Source: Zunongwangia profunda SM-A87 (GTDB lineage Bacteria; Bacteroidota; Bacteroidia; Flavobacteriales; Flavobacteriaceae). Taken from it: a stretch of 64,000 nt of DNA. The notes beneath the pieces were generated by a model. The model saw only the letters and a program-made list of their open reading frames with translations, was not told where the DNA came from and ran no database searches. The stretch lies in contig NC_014041.1 in assembly GCF_000023465.1 (NCBI RefSeq), positions 3,106,001 to 3,170,000 of the forward strand. Direction: 5' to 3'. Numbering within the stretch: position 1 is the first letter of the stretch; each line of letters opens with the position of its first letter. Below, piece after piece: positions 1 to 8,392 of the stretch. Both the position numbers and the translations under genes were made by a program.

Positions 1-699
1 GAAAAACAAAAGCTGGATATCGAAGAAACCTCAGCAGAATTACAGGATCAGCTTACCCAAAAACGCCAGAAATTAAACGACATAAATGAATCCAGTAAGG
101 CACTCTACAGGCAGTTGGAAAACCAGAAAGAGAATCTAAATCAACTCAATAATATTAGAGCAGGAATTGCAGAAAAAGAGCAAAAAATAAAGCGTTGGCG
201 ATTACTAAATGAATTAATTGGCGATGCGACCGGCAGAAAATTTAACGAATTTGCACAGGATCTTACCTTAACCCAACTCATTGCTTTAGCCAATAAACGA
301 CTGGCCGATCTTAGTGATCGCTATGTAATCGACAAACCGATGGACGAAGAAGATGACGGATTAGTAGCAATCGATGAGCACATGGGAGGGCAACGACGAT
401 CTGTTAAAACACTTTCTGGCGGAGAGACCTTTATCTTAAGTTTATCGATGGCCCTGGCTTTATCTGATCTTGCATCTAAAAATGTAGAAATCAACAGCCT
501 GTTTATAGACGAGGGCTTTGGCACTCTGGATCCTGAAACTTTAGATCAGACTCTGGACACTTTAGAAAAATTACAGGCAGAATCGTCGAAAACCATCGGT
601 ATCATTAGTCATGTGGATTCTTTAAAGGAGCGAATAGCAACACAGGTGATACTTAGCAGAAACGGACAGGGCTATAGCAGTATAAGCATAAAAGGCTAA
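1..699 (+). CDS. sbcC: Exonuclease SbcC, C-terminal part (5' end outside window)
   Basis: The reading frame is open from base 1, so this is the last 232 residues of a much longer protein. The first ~60 residues are charged coiled coil. The C-terminal ABC ATPase lobe follows: signature LSGGE, Walker B/D-loop LFIDEGFGTLD and switch histidine in IISHVD. This is the layout of SbcC/Rad50, the SMC-like ATPase that works with the nuclease SbcD to open DNA hairpins and blocked ends. The acidic-glycine-rich Walker B typical of SbcC separates it from RecN and from transporters. The N-terminal Walker A half and sbcD lie upstream of the window. Confidence 0.93.
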   Translation, partial: EKQKLDIEETSAELQDQLTQKRQKLNDINESSKALYRQLENQKENLNQLNNIRAGIAEKEQKIKRWRLLNELIGDATGRKFNEFAQDLTLTQLIALANKRLADLSDRYVIDKPMDEEDDGLVAIDEHMGGQRRSVKTLSGGETFILSLSMALALSDLASKNVEINSLFIDEGFGTLDPETLDQTLDTLEKLQAESSKTIGIISHVDSLKERIATQVILSRNGQGYSSISIKG

Positions 700-822
700 A
701 ATTAAAAATTCATCACTAAAAAAGGTTTTTAATTATTAATTTAACATTACAAAATGTCTTAATTAAGCATTTATTAATATATTTAGTTAACTTATATTAG
801 TTATAATTAAAACCTTACAGCA

Positions 823-2103
823 ATGAAAGCAAGAACAACTACTCTACTAAGTTTTTGTTTTTCTGTTTGGTTACTGACTTTCCTAATGGTGAGTCCGGTT
901 ACGGCGAAAAGCCTTCCAGCAGAAAATATTGGAGATCCTTACCAGTCTTTTAAAGGCCGGGTAATAAACTCGGTGACCGAAAAGCCAATCCAATCGGCAC
1001 ATATAAATGTAAAAGGAACAACGATTTCTACCATATCGAATGTAGATGGTGAATTTTCTTTAAAACTACCGGCAGATATGGAAGATGCGTTGATAAGTAT
1101 ATCAGCACTTGGTTATCAAACCAAAGAACTTCAGCTGGATTATTTTAAAAGGGAAAATGTAATTATTACGATGCAGGAAAGCGTACAGGAACTAGCCGAA
1201 GTAAATATTTATACCAAAGGTGACGCAACAGATCTGGTAAGAAAAATGATGCATAATCGTGATGAAAATTATGTGAGCGATGAAGCTTTAATGACTGCTT
1301 TTTATCGGGAAACCATAAAAAAAGGAAACCGTAACATTTCTTTATCTGAAGCGGTGACCGAGCTTCACAAGCAACCCTATCTTTCTAATAAAGACGACGA
1401 TATTGCAATTTTAAAAGCCAGAAAGAGCACCGATTATAAGCGTCTTGATACAGTTGCCTTAAAATTAAGGGGCGGACCTTTTAATACCCTGTATATCGAT
1501 GTGATGAAATATCCTCAATTTTTATTTGATATGGATAAATTAAACCTGTATAGCTTTAAATATGCTGAGCCTACAAAAATTGGCGAGCGATCATTGTATG
1601 TAGTCGATTTTCAAGAAATAGAACGTGAGAAACCCTGGTATTATGGCAAATTATTTATCGACAGCAAAAGTTACACGTTGGTTAAAGCTGTTTATAGTTT
1701 AAATACAGATAACCGCCAGGTGGCCAGTAGAATGTTTACCAGTAAAAAACCTAATGGGGTAAAAGTATATCCCGATAATGTACAATATCAAGTAGACTAT
1801 CGAGAAAACAATGGAAAATGGTTTTATGGCTACGGAAAAGCAGACCTCGAGTTTGTGGTAAACTGGAAGCATAAGATCTTTAATTCCCGTTACAAAATAC
1901 ATAGCGAAATGGCAATTACTGAATGGGAAGTTGCCAATATTATTGTACCTCATCATGAAGAATTTATAAAACCTGCTATCGTTATGGTAGACGATATTGA
2001 TGGCTTTGCTGATGTCGACTTTTGGGGAAGCAATAATATTATTGAACCAGACAAAAGTATTCAAAACGCTATTGAAAAAATTCAGAAAAAAATAGCAGAT
2101 TAA
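823..2103 (+). CDS. Secreted carboxypeptidase-regulatory-like domain protein
   Basis: A 426-residue exported protein of unknown role. Residues 1-29 form a signal peptide. Residues ~43-125 match the CarboxypepD_reg-like beta-sandwich (FKGRVINSVTEKPIQSAHIN, then the VDGEFSLKLP turn) that also sits at the N terminus of SusC-type receptors. No TonB plug or barrel follows. The remaining ~300 residues are the extension common in Bacteroidota cell-envelope proteins of this type, probably periplasmic or anchored at the outer membrane. It stands alone, with ~120 bp of AT-rich leader and a strong terminator just downstream. Family assignment is good; function is unknown. Confidence 0.8.
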   Translation: MKARTTTLLSFCFSVWLLTFLMVSPVTAKSLPAENIGDPYQSFKGRVINSVTEKPIQSAHINVKGTTISTISNVDGEFSLKLPADMEDALISISALGYQTKELQLDYFKRENVIITMQESVQELAEVNIYTKGDATDLVRKMMHNRDENYVSDEALMTAFYRETIKKGNRNISLSEAVTELHKQPYLSNKDDDIAILKARKSTDYKRLDTVALKLRGGPFNTLYIDVMKYPQFLFDMDKLNLYSFKYAEPTKIGERSLYVVDFQEIEREKPWYYGKLFIDSKSYTLVKAVYSLNTDNRQVASRMFTSKKPNGVKVYPDNVQYQVDYRENNGKWFYGYGKADLEFVVNWKHKIFNSRYKIHSEMAITEWEVANIIVPHHEEFIKPAIVMVDDIDGFADVDFWGSNNIIEPDKSIQNAIEKIQKKIAD

Positions 2104-2166
2104 AAATATAGCTCTTTTGGGAAATGACCAAAAGACTAACGAGGGTTTAAGTGTTTGGGTTGAAAC

Positions 2167-2215
2167 ACCGGGATAGGGCTTTGTTCTTTTAAAGTTCTAT
2201 GCCGGTATTTTTTTT
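2167..2215 (+). terminator. Rho-independent terminator after the carboxypeptidase-regulatory-like gene
   Basis: A long hairpin pairs 2167-2182 with 2191-2206 (ACCGG.ATAG against CTAT.CCGGT, with one G-G mismatch and two G-U pairs inside) and is followed by a run of T. Two smaller hairpins precede it at 2114-2134 and 2151-2168. Confidence 0.7.
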
Positions 2216-2258
2216 AAATTAAATGCTTCTTGGAGTTAGTGCAAGATGGTTTGCTATT

Positions 2259-2915
2259 TTATTCATTGGGGATTACATAATAATAGATGGCCAGAAAATG
2301 GCAAAAAGTACCAAATAATACAAATACATGAAAAATGGCATGGTTGTATTTTAGCCTGTCAATACTAAAAATAACCGCTCCTATGGTATAAGAAATTCCG
2401 CCGGTAAAAAGCCATATTAAGCCGTCTTGAGATAAATTATCAATCAATGGTTTTACTGCAAAAACAATAATCCATCCCATTGCCACGTACATGATAGTAC
2501 TTAAGGTTTCAAACCTGCCGGTAAAAAACAATTTTAAAATCACACCTATAATCGCTAAAGCCCAAACAACACCGAATATTATCCAGCCTACGCTTCCCTG
2601 TAAGGTAACCAGAGAAAACGGAGTATACGTACCAGCGATAAGAATATAAATTGAGGCATGATCCAGAATATTTAATCGGTACCGCAATTTACGCTCCCTT
2701 ACGCTATGATAAAGTGTAGAGGCTGCATAAAGAAGGATAATACTGCTACCAAAAATCCAGTAACTTACTTTTAGCGCCATAAGGCTTAACTGACCCGCTT
2801 TGACAATTAGTAGTATTAAGCCAATTACACTTAAGAATAAGCCTATTGCATGTGAGATCACATTAAGACGTTCTTCAGATTTGGTATAATATTTTATCCT
2901 ATCGCGATCTCTCAT
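2259..2915 (-). CDS. trhA: PAQR/hemolysin III family membrane protein
   Basis: An integral inner-membrane protein of the hemolysin III/PAQR family (called TrhA in bacteria and linked to membrane-fluidity homeostasis). Seven hydrophobic segments are visible. The family's metal-site residues are present in order: SHAIG near the N terminus, the ASTLYHS segment, DHASIYILIAGTYTP, and the final HAIFHVFVLFGTFCHF with two histidines. The usual length is ~210-220 residues. I chose the ATG giving MRDRDRIKYY; an upstream ATG at 2936 would add seven residues. The gene is monocistronic and convergent with its left neighbour. The name hemolysin is historical; toxin activity is not implied. Confidence 0.9.
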   Translation of the reverse strand: MRDRDRIKYYTKSEERLNVISHAIGLFLSVIGLILLIVKAGQLSLMALKVSYWIFGSSIILLYAASTLYHSVRERKLRYRLNILDHASIYILIAGTYTPFSLVTLQGSVGWIIFGVVWALAIIGVILKLFFTGRFETLSTIMYVAMGWIIVFAVKPLIDNLSQDGLIWLFTGGISYTIGAVIFSIDRLKYNHAIFHVFVLFGTFCHFLAIYYYVIPNE

Positions 2916-2936
2916 TATATTGGATAATAGGCACAT

Positions 2937-3397
2937 TGCCTCGCTTAAAATTAAGCTGTAAATTTATATATTGATCTGGATAACTGTTCGATTTTCCTTT
3001 CCAAAAATAGGTAATTATATAAATAAACTCTCCAAAAAAAGCTTGTAAATATAGCATGAAATTTAATTGCTTATCCATCTATTTAAGCGCTCACTTTATA
3101 ATCTTTTATATAAGACGATAAAAATACTCTTCGATTATACCGTTCGACTTCAACCTGGTTTCTTATTTTCTCAAAGGGATTTTATTATTAAATTACTTAG
3201 GAAAAACTACAAGATAGGTATTAAAAATTATTTGGTTGTTTAAAGGCATACAGATAACTATAGTTATAGAAACGGGAACGTAAATTTAATTTCGATTACT
3301 GAGAGAGAACGGATCATCAAAAAGTTTAATCTTCAATTAATCATTAGCCGTCTCATTTAAAACTTAAATAACATTTAATCGTACTGGGCAGGTAATT
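2937..3397. other. Gene-free stretch, no recognised element
   Basis: About 460 bp of AT-rich sequence between the divergent PAQR gene and a small plus-strand gene. It must hold both promoters, but I see no convincing -7/-33 pair, no strong hairpin and no credible coding frame. Confidence 0.4.
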
Positions 3398-3412
3398 TTG
3401 TCAAAAAAACAA

Positions 3413-3625
3413 ATGAGCTTACCAGAACAAACCAAAACTTTATTGGAAACTTTAAGTTTCCCAGTATCCTACGATAAAAAAGGGCAGAGTATAAAAGATG
3501 CAAACGGACTTTTCGTTTGTGATGTAAGAGGCTGGAGTAAAATACAATTTATGGACAAAGCTGAAGAAAGACATAATGCTATAGGTTTTGTGATTGCCGA
3601 TTTATTGAATAGTTTACGAAAATAA
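3413..3625 (+). CDS. Small conserved-type hypothetical protein (70 aa)
   Basis: A short soluble protein of unknown function. The ATG at 3413 (MSLPEQTKTLLETL) is preferred; a TTG at 3398 would add five residues. The C-terminal half (ANGLFVCDVRGWSKIQF, then ERHNAIGFVIADLLN) has the look of small proteins found in Bacteroidota genomes and phages: a short beta hairpin with a tryptophan followed by an amphipathic helix. There is no signal peptide or membrane segment. It ends just before a bidirectional terminator. Codon use and the sharp end support a real gene, but no function can be offered. Confidence 0.6.
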   Translation: MSLPEQTKTLLETLSFPVSYDKKGQSIKDANGLFVCDVRGWSKIQFMDKAEERHNAIGFVIADLLNSLRK

Positions 3626-3666
3626 AAGCTTTAAGGCAGCCCTAAAGTAGCAAGCAAAAAAGAAAA

Positions 3667-3691
3667 AAGCCCGACTTTCGCCGGGCTTCTT
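3667..3691. terminator. Bidirectional terminator between convergent genes
   Basis: AAGCCCG (3667-3673) pairs perfectly with CGGGCTT (3682-3688), with an A-run on the left and a T-rich right flank. It can serve the small plus-strand gene and the minus-strand CHRD gene. Confidence 0.75.
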
Positions 3692-3715
3692 ATCACTCTA
3701 AAATTTTAAAGTCTA

Positions 3716-4570
3716 CTATTCTTCAGTAGCATTTGCTCCAATATTGCCTTGTGCTGCAAGAGTCGCAAGATTATCGGCGCTGGCATGAACATTAATGTAA
3801 CCATCGTACGCAATTAAATCTTCGTAAGAAACGGCTGTTCCTTCTTCATCATCAGTACCGTCTGTCATAGCCACGTTGGTGAAGCTCATTCCACTTGCTC
3901 CATCCACAGATGTTAAGGTAATGGCAATATCCCCAGGGGCATCCTCAACAGATCCCATGTGAATATGTGCTGGATGAGAATTACCTTCAGTAGTACCTTC
4001 TAAGTCTAATTCTACCAGCGTTTCTCCATTTTCTCTTTCGTAAAAAGTAGCAGTACCACTTACACCTTCTACATCAACTTCAGCAAGATCATAAGATACT
4101 GACTCACCGGTTAATGCATTTCCACCGATATCGGTTTGTGCAACAAGTGTTTCTAAATCATCTGCGCTAGCATGCACGTTAATGTATCCGTCAAAATCCA
4201 TTAAATCTTCAAAACTAATTTCAGTCTCTTTATCATCTAACATTTCAACAGTAGTTTCGCTTATACCGGTATCGCCATCTACTGGCTCTAAACTTAAAGC
4301 GATTTCTCCACCCTCTGCGGCCGAGTTAAAATGAATATGCGCAGGATGCATAACTCCTTCGCTAGTTCCATCAAGATCTAAAGTGATGGTAACAGATCCA
4401 TCTTCGTTTTCATCAAAAGTTGCAGTTCCAGATACCCCAGATTCTCCTACTTCTGTTAGATCATAAGATTTTGATTGCCCCTCAAAAGGCGGATCTACAT
4501 TTGCATCATCATCGTCGCTACATGATACAAGGCCTAAAAAGGCAAACAATAAAACACCAAATTTCTTCAT
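3716..4570 (-). CDS. Lipoprotein with two CHRD domains
   Basis: An exported lipoprotein. The lipobox GLVSC is followed by SDDDD, the acidic signal that directs Bacteroidota lipoproteins to the cell surface. Two CHRD domains follow, roughly residues 35-155 and 155-284. They are tandem duplicates: each has a [SY]YDL[TA]EV opening, SGTATF, HPAHIH, and closes with GYINVHASADDLETL or GYINVHASADNLATL. CHRD domains were first described in chordin and are common in bacterial secreted proteins; the histidines may bind metal, but the function is unsettled. The ATG at 4570 (MKKFG) is preferred over 4582. The protein is very acidic, as expected for marine surface proteins. Confidence 0.87.
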   Translation of the reverse strand: MKKFGVLLFAFLGLVSCSDDDDANVDPPFEGQSKSYDLTEVGESGVSGTATFDENEDGSVTITLDLDGTSEGVMHPAHIHFNSAAEGGEIALSLEPVDGDTGISETTVEMLDDKETEISFEDLMDFDGYINVHASADDLETLVAQTDIGGNALTGESVSYDLAEVDVEGVSGTATFYERENGETLVELDLEGTTEGNSHPAHIHMGSVEDAPGDIAITLTSVDGASGMSFTNVAMTDGTDDEEGTAVSYEDLIAYDGYINVHASADNLATLAAQGNIGANATEE

Positions 4571-4582
4571 TTTAATTTTCAA

Positions 4583-5016
4583 TTTTTAGATTAACAAATT
4601 GGTTTTTGGTTTCGTAGTATAGATGGATAACGGGCAAATGAGTTGCGTAATTTTATTGTTAAAAACGAGAATAAAACCTAACAAACTGAGGTTCAAATCT
4701 TAATTTTAAAACTTTAACTTAAGTTTAAGTTTTATTATAAATAGGCGATGAAATTCATATTTTTACCGATAAAATGAATTTTGAGGCCTAAAAAATTTAA
4801 AACCAATAGTTTAAATTTTATTCCTACAGAATCGCGAACATTGAGTTCTATTTTCAAAAAATTGGAATACTCTTTAGTTTCATCTTTTAAACTTTTCTTT
4901 TTCAAAAATTGAAAATTGTACCTCTTTACATGGTGTTTTTCCTTTATTAACATAGCTTTAAAAGCTTTTTTCTTTTTAATGTTATCTTAGAAGAAAAGAT
5001 TTTTAATACCTGGAAT
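4583..5016. other. Gene-free divergent promoter region
   Basis: About 430 bp, very AT-rich, between the divergent CHRD and ABM genes. A minus-strand open frame at 4735-4953 is lysine/asparagine-rich low-complexity sequence without a recognisable fold, and I do not call it. No hairpin of note. Confidence 0.4.
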
Positions 5017-5724
5017 ATGAAAAAACCACTTATCAAAACTTTAGTATGTATAGGGTTACTTATTGGTTCTCATCATTTTATAAACGCACAGGAACAGGAA
5101 AGTTTTCAGAAACTGGTAAAATTACCTGTAAGGGAAGCTGCTTACGATAGTTATTTAGCTTTAATGCGTATTAATATTGAACAATCCAGAAAAGAAGATG
5201 GCAATATCTCTTTTACATTATTTGGTAAAGATGGTGATTATACGGTATACCTTCTCGAACGTTTTAAAAATAAAGCGGCCTGGGAAGAGCATAAAAAAAG
5301 CGTATATGCCAGGTCTACAGATGCCATTTCGCCTGCAGCAACCATGCATTTATCAGAAGAAACCATACTTAAGGAAATTCCTGAAATTCCTGCTGCGGAT
5401 ACTGAAATCGTTATTCCTGAGGAAAACACGAAAAATATTATAACCTGGTTTACAGTACAACCTACTGCCACAACCGCATTTATTGAAGCCATGAGCAAAG
5501 CCATCCCAAAAGCACGAGAGACGGAAGAAAATTTAGGATACAATATTTATCAGAATGCTGAAGATCCCAATAAATTTATCGTAATTGAACGATGGAGAAA
5601 TCCTGAAGTTTATCAAAACTATTTACAAAGTGAGTATAGTAAAAAACTCAATCAAGACGTAGAAGGCTTACTTACCAAAGAGGCTAAATTAAAAAGGGAG
5701 GTTTTAAAAAATATTTCAGAATAA
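5017..5724 (+). CDS. Secreted protein with two antibiotic-biosynthesis-monooxygenase-like (ABM) domains
   Basis: A 235-residue protein with a signal peptide (residues 1-24, cleavage near INAQ). It contains two ferredoxin-like dimeric alpha/beta barrels of the ABM/YgiN type, about residues 28-110 and 140-225. The first has YDSYLALMRINIEQSRKEDG and the FKNKAAWEEHKKS helix; the second has FIEAMSKAIPKARETEENLGY and ERWRNPEVYQNYLQS. ABM proteins are small oxygenases or quinol-modifying enzymes, and often have no cofactor. A fused, exported pair may act as a pseudo-dimer in the periplasm. The substrate is unknown. Divergent from the CHRD gene, monocistronic. Confidence 0.72.
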   Translation: MKKPLIKTLVCIGLLIGSHHFINAQEQESFQKLVKLPVREAAYDSYLALMRINIEQSRKEDGNISFTLFGKDGDYTVYLLERFKNKAAWEEHKKSVYARSTDAISPAATMHLSEETILKEIPEIPAADTEIVIPEENTKNIITWFTVQPTATTAFIEAMSKAIPKARETEENLGYNIYQNAEDPNKFIVIERWRNPEVYQNYLQSEYSKKLNQDVEGLLTKEAKLKREVLKNISE

Positions 5725-5921
5725 TATTCTTAGTAACTAATAACAAAATTACGCTTTTAATACTATGGATCTTCTAGAGCTTTGGTTATGCCTAGGCATT
5801 ACTTTTATAGAAAAACTCATAAAAAACTAAAAATTGAAAGATAAAAATTAACACTTACGACTGTAATTTTTACGGAAAACCGTATAGAATTATCAAGCCA
5901 CACTACTAAATTTGCAATAGG

Positions 5922-5975
5922 AATGCTGACGGGGACGTTTATCGAGTAGGGCGATAAACAAGAGCTGTCGGCATT
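5922..5975 (+). ncRNA. Candidate structured RNA or leader hairpin
   Basis: A two-step stem: AATGCTGAC (5922-5930) pairs with GTCGGCATT (5967-5975, one G-U), then a near-symmetric internal loop (GGGGAC against AAGAGCT), then a perfect inner stem GTTTATCG (5937-5944) with CGATAAAC (5952-5959) and a 7-nt loop. It starts ~100 nt upstream of the next gene and is T-rich afterwards, so it could be a small RNA, a leader element or an attenuator. It is unusually G-rich for this gap. I cannot assign it to a known RNA family; Flavobacteria-specific motifs such as Flavo-1 should be compared. Confidence 0.4.
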
Positions 5976-6019
5976 TTCTTCTTTAATTTAGATCATAAAA
6001 GACAATCAATTATCAAACT

Positions 6020-6529
6020 ATGTCATCTATACAATGTCCTGCCTGTAAAAAGCCTCAGGAAGCAAATCTTTCAAATTGTAAAAATTGCATGTTCCCTTTT
6101 ACAGGCAGCGAGCAGGAAAAATCTAAACATATTGGACTATTTATCAATAAAAAAAGTATCGTGCATGATGCCGAAAATGCTATAACCCGTAGTCGGAAAA
6201 TCTTATTTCTTATTGCTGCTTATAATTTTTTGTTTATCACTGTTCCTTTTATTTCTCCAGATATGGAAATCGATATTTTTGCGATTTCCATAAATGTGAT
6301 TCTTGCTTTAGGCTTTATCATGTGCGCATTATTACTAAAAAGAAGTCCTATGTTCTTTACTATTTTTCCGCTATGCGCTATTCTAGGATTATATGCCGCC
6401 AATTTTCTATATGATCCAGATCTGGCAATGCGTGGCATTATTTTTAAACTTGTTATCATTGGGAGTTTAATTTATAGTATCTACCTGCTTCAGGAAGCCA
6501 AAAAGTTTAATAATAAATTTGCGGCTTAA
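6020..6529 (+). CDS. Zinc-ribbon membrane protein
   Basis: A 169-residue protein. The N terminus carries a zinc ribbon, CPACKKPQEANLSNCKNC, residues 5-22. After ~40 polar residues come four hydrophobic segments (about 60-80, 85-108, 112-130 and 138-158) and a short lysine-rich tail. The ribbon is presumably cytoplasmic. Such ribbon-plus-TM proteins are common and mostly uncharacterised. It opens a run of same-strand genes that reaches 10.4 kb and follows the structured element at 5922-5975. No function can be given. Confidence 0.65.
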   Translation: MSSIQCPACKKPQEANLSNCKNCMFPFTGSEQEKSKHIGLFINKKSIVHDAENAITRSRKILFLIAAYNFLFITVPFISPDMEIDIFAISINVILALGFIMCALLLKRSPMFFTIFPLCAILGLYAANFLYDPDLAMRGIIFKLVIIGSLIYSIYLLQEAKKFNNKFAA

Positions 6530-6574
6530 GCCCTATTAAATGCATCTGGTTTTATGCCATTAGTACGGAGGTCT

Positions 6575-6582
6575 TATCTTTG
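6575..6582 (+). promoter_or_regulatory. Bacteroidota-type -7 box (TATCTTTG)
   Basis: A perfect match to TAnnTTTG. A T-rich TTTTA at 6550-6554 lies 20 nt upstream in the place of the -33 TTTG box. Transcription would begin about 8 nt before the TTG start at 6597, which supports that start. Confidence 0.4.
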
Positions 6583-6596
6583 CCAAAAACTTAGTT

Positions 6597-7148
6597 TTGA
6601 TCAGATTTTTTAGAGTAATTGCCTTCTTTTTGTTTATTGGATGTCACCTGGCTTTTCTATTATCCATATTATTTGAAAAAATAAACAATGTATGGCTCAT
6701 AGCAGGGATCATGATATCTACCGCGTTAATCACCTATGCGTACTATCATAAAAACACACAGGAAGAAGCACATTTTTTAGATGATCTTCAAGATATTATT
6801 TATGTGAGCCTGGGTGCCTTACTTACCTATTTTATAAGCGTAGATCTTAAATTTGGTGCTGTAATCGCCGCTGGTTTTACCGGTACACTGGCTTCCTACT
6901 TACCTGCTATATTTAAAAAAGCGGCATGGATTAAAAGAGTACCCGTTCCTGCTTATTGTGGTGCTTTTGTGGGAATGACGGCGCCTGCGGTATCTTCTGG
7001 TTATACTTTTATAATTTTTAGTGCATTTTTAACGGGCGCATTATTCATTACTGCAAAAAATGTATTTAACGGTTTTGGTGGAAAGTTAGGGACTATCGCC
7101 TTTGGCGGTGTGGCCTTATCTTCACTGATCGTATATCTTTTATTGTAA
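6597..7148 (+). CDS. Multi-pass membrane protein, first of a paired set
   Basis: A 183-residue protein that is almost entirely transmembrane. The TTG start is supported by the -7 box just upstream and by the lack of an earlier in-frame ATG. The C-terminal two thirds resembles the N-terminal membrane part of the next gene: ALLTYFIS, a KFGAVIAA segment, a VPAYCGAFVGM segment and the closing FNGFGGKLGTIAF correspond to ALLTWFIN, KAKGAVRA, IPLVFIGSSFVGM and FKGFGGALGTTAC. The glycine-rich repeat resembles the C-terminal domain of ThrE-like threonine/serine exporters, but only loosely. The stop and next start overlap (TAATG), so the two are translationally coupled and may form a complex. Confidence 0.65.
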   Translation: MIRFFRVIAFFLFIGCHLAFLLSILFEKINNVWLIAGIMISTALITYAYYHKNTQEEAHFLDDLQDIIYVSLGALLTYFISVDLKFGAVIAAGFTGTLASYLPAIFKKAAWIKRVPVPAYCGAFVGMTAPAVSSGYTFIIFSAFLTGALFITAKNVFNGFGGKLGTIAFGGVALSSLIVYLLL

Positions 7149-8317
7149 TGGAAGCAAGTATTCTAACTTTTACCGGGATTATGGGCGCCTTACTCACCTG
7201 GTTTATTAATAACCATAAAGCTAAAGGAGCGGTTAGGGCCTCTGCCCTGCCCTCGTTACTGGTGGGATTGTTTTTTTATTGCTTTCCACATGTGCTTCCG
7301 GCATATCTTAGCAGGCAAATTCCGTTAGTATTTATTGGATCTTCTTTTGTAGGAATGGTATCTATCAACATTATTTCCAAATGGATCTATGTGGCGATTT
7401 CAGGATTGATTTTTAGCCTTATTTACTTAAATACAGGTGAATTCTTTAAGGGTTTTGGCGGTGCTTTGGGAACTACCGCATGTATCGCAGTATTAGTGGC
7501 CATTGGTCTTGCCAAATTAATTGAACACGGTGGTGTTAAAAAGAAAAATAATTTGGAATCAACTAGGCCGGGGCAAGACTCTGATATACTAAATAAAAAA
7601 TTGAGCTTATTTAAAAGCAAAGCAAAGAGCATTGCATTTGGATTATCCGCTAAACCCAAAAAAATCTTAAGCTACCTGTGGCCCATCACCAAAAAAGTAG
7701 ATTCGGATTTCAGTGGAAAACTGGAAATTACATGGATAGACGGCAAAAAAGTATTAGATACCAAAAACGCAAACTATTCGTACGGCACGCTTCAACATGT
7801 ACTGGAAAACGGACTGAAGCGTATTGATTTTTCCCAAATCGATTCTGTTTTAATTTTAGGTCTTGGCGGCGGGAGCGTTGTAAAATCACTTCAGGAAAAA
7901 TTTAATTTCTACGGCAGCATACAAGCGGTAGAAATCGATCAAAAGATCATTGATATAGCCAAAACCGAATTTGATCTTTCAGCTATAAAAAATTTAAAAA
8001 TCCATCAGGAAGATGCTTTCCATTTCGTTGAACATAGTAAGCAACAGTACGATCTTATCATTATAGATTTATTTATTGATACAGAAATACCTAGTATTTT
8101 TCTTTCTGAAAAATTTTGTTTACAGCTCAGCAACATTTGCCAAAATAGCCTCTTATTTAATTTAGGTTTTCGTAGCGATGCCGCGGATAGAACAAAAAAA
8201 GTTACTGACTTTTTTGAAAACAACCCGAATTTCGAAGTCTTCAATCTTCAAAAAGTAGAAGGCATTAATCGTTTATTGATCGCTTTTCAACGCACAGTCA
8301 AGCCTTTTAAATACTAA
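7148..8317 (+). CDS. Membrane domain fused to spermidine-synthase-like Rossmann domain
   Basis: A 389-residue fusion. Residues 1-130 hold about five membrane segments and resemble the preceding gene's product. Residues ~130-190 are a charged linker. Residues ~190-380 look like a spermidine-synthase/SAM-methyltransferase fold: a beta hairpin (ITWIDGKKVLDTKNANYSYG), the nucleotide loop ILGLGGGS near 235-243, the acidic ribose binder VEID near 260, EDAFHFV near 290 and YDLIIIDLF near 305. The polyamine-synthase aspartate region seems altered (IDLFID rather than a D-S-x-D motif), so aminopropyl transfer is doubtful; another alkyl transfer is possible. Fusions of membrane domains with spermidine-synthase-like domains are known, but this membrane half is not the usual MFS-type. 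Confidence 0.7.
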   Translation: MEASILTFTGIMGALLTWFINNHKAKGAVRASALPSLLVGLFFYCFPHVLPAYLSRQIPLVFIGSSFVGMVSINIISKWIYVAISGLIFSLIYLNTGEFFKGFGGALGTTACIAVLVAIGLAKLIEHGGVKKKNNLESTRPGQDSDILNKKLSLFKSKAKSIAFGLSAKPKKILSYLWPITKKVDSDFSGKLEITWIDGKKVLDTKNANYSYGTLQHVLENGLKRIDFSQIDSVLILGLGGGSVVKSLQEKFNFYGSIQAVEIDQKIIDIAKTEFDLSAIKNLKIHQEDAFHFVEHSKQQYDLIIIDLFIDTEIPSIFLSEKFCLQLSNICQNSLLFNLGFRSDAADRTKKVTDFFENNPNFEVFNLQKVEGINRLLIAFQRTVKPFKY

Positions 8318-8392
8318 GGTTTCCTGTAACATTTTCGGTTAAATTGCTACTTATCATTAAAAAGAAGCTCTTTTTTCTAAAAATTTTAATCT

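Noticed and set aside
4735..4953. Minus-strand open frame of 72 codons in the gap between the CHRD and ABM genes
   Set aside because: Lysine/asparagine/phenylalanine-rich low-complexity sequence typical of random frames in AT-rich DNA, with no fold or start context.
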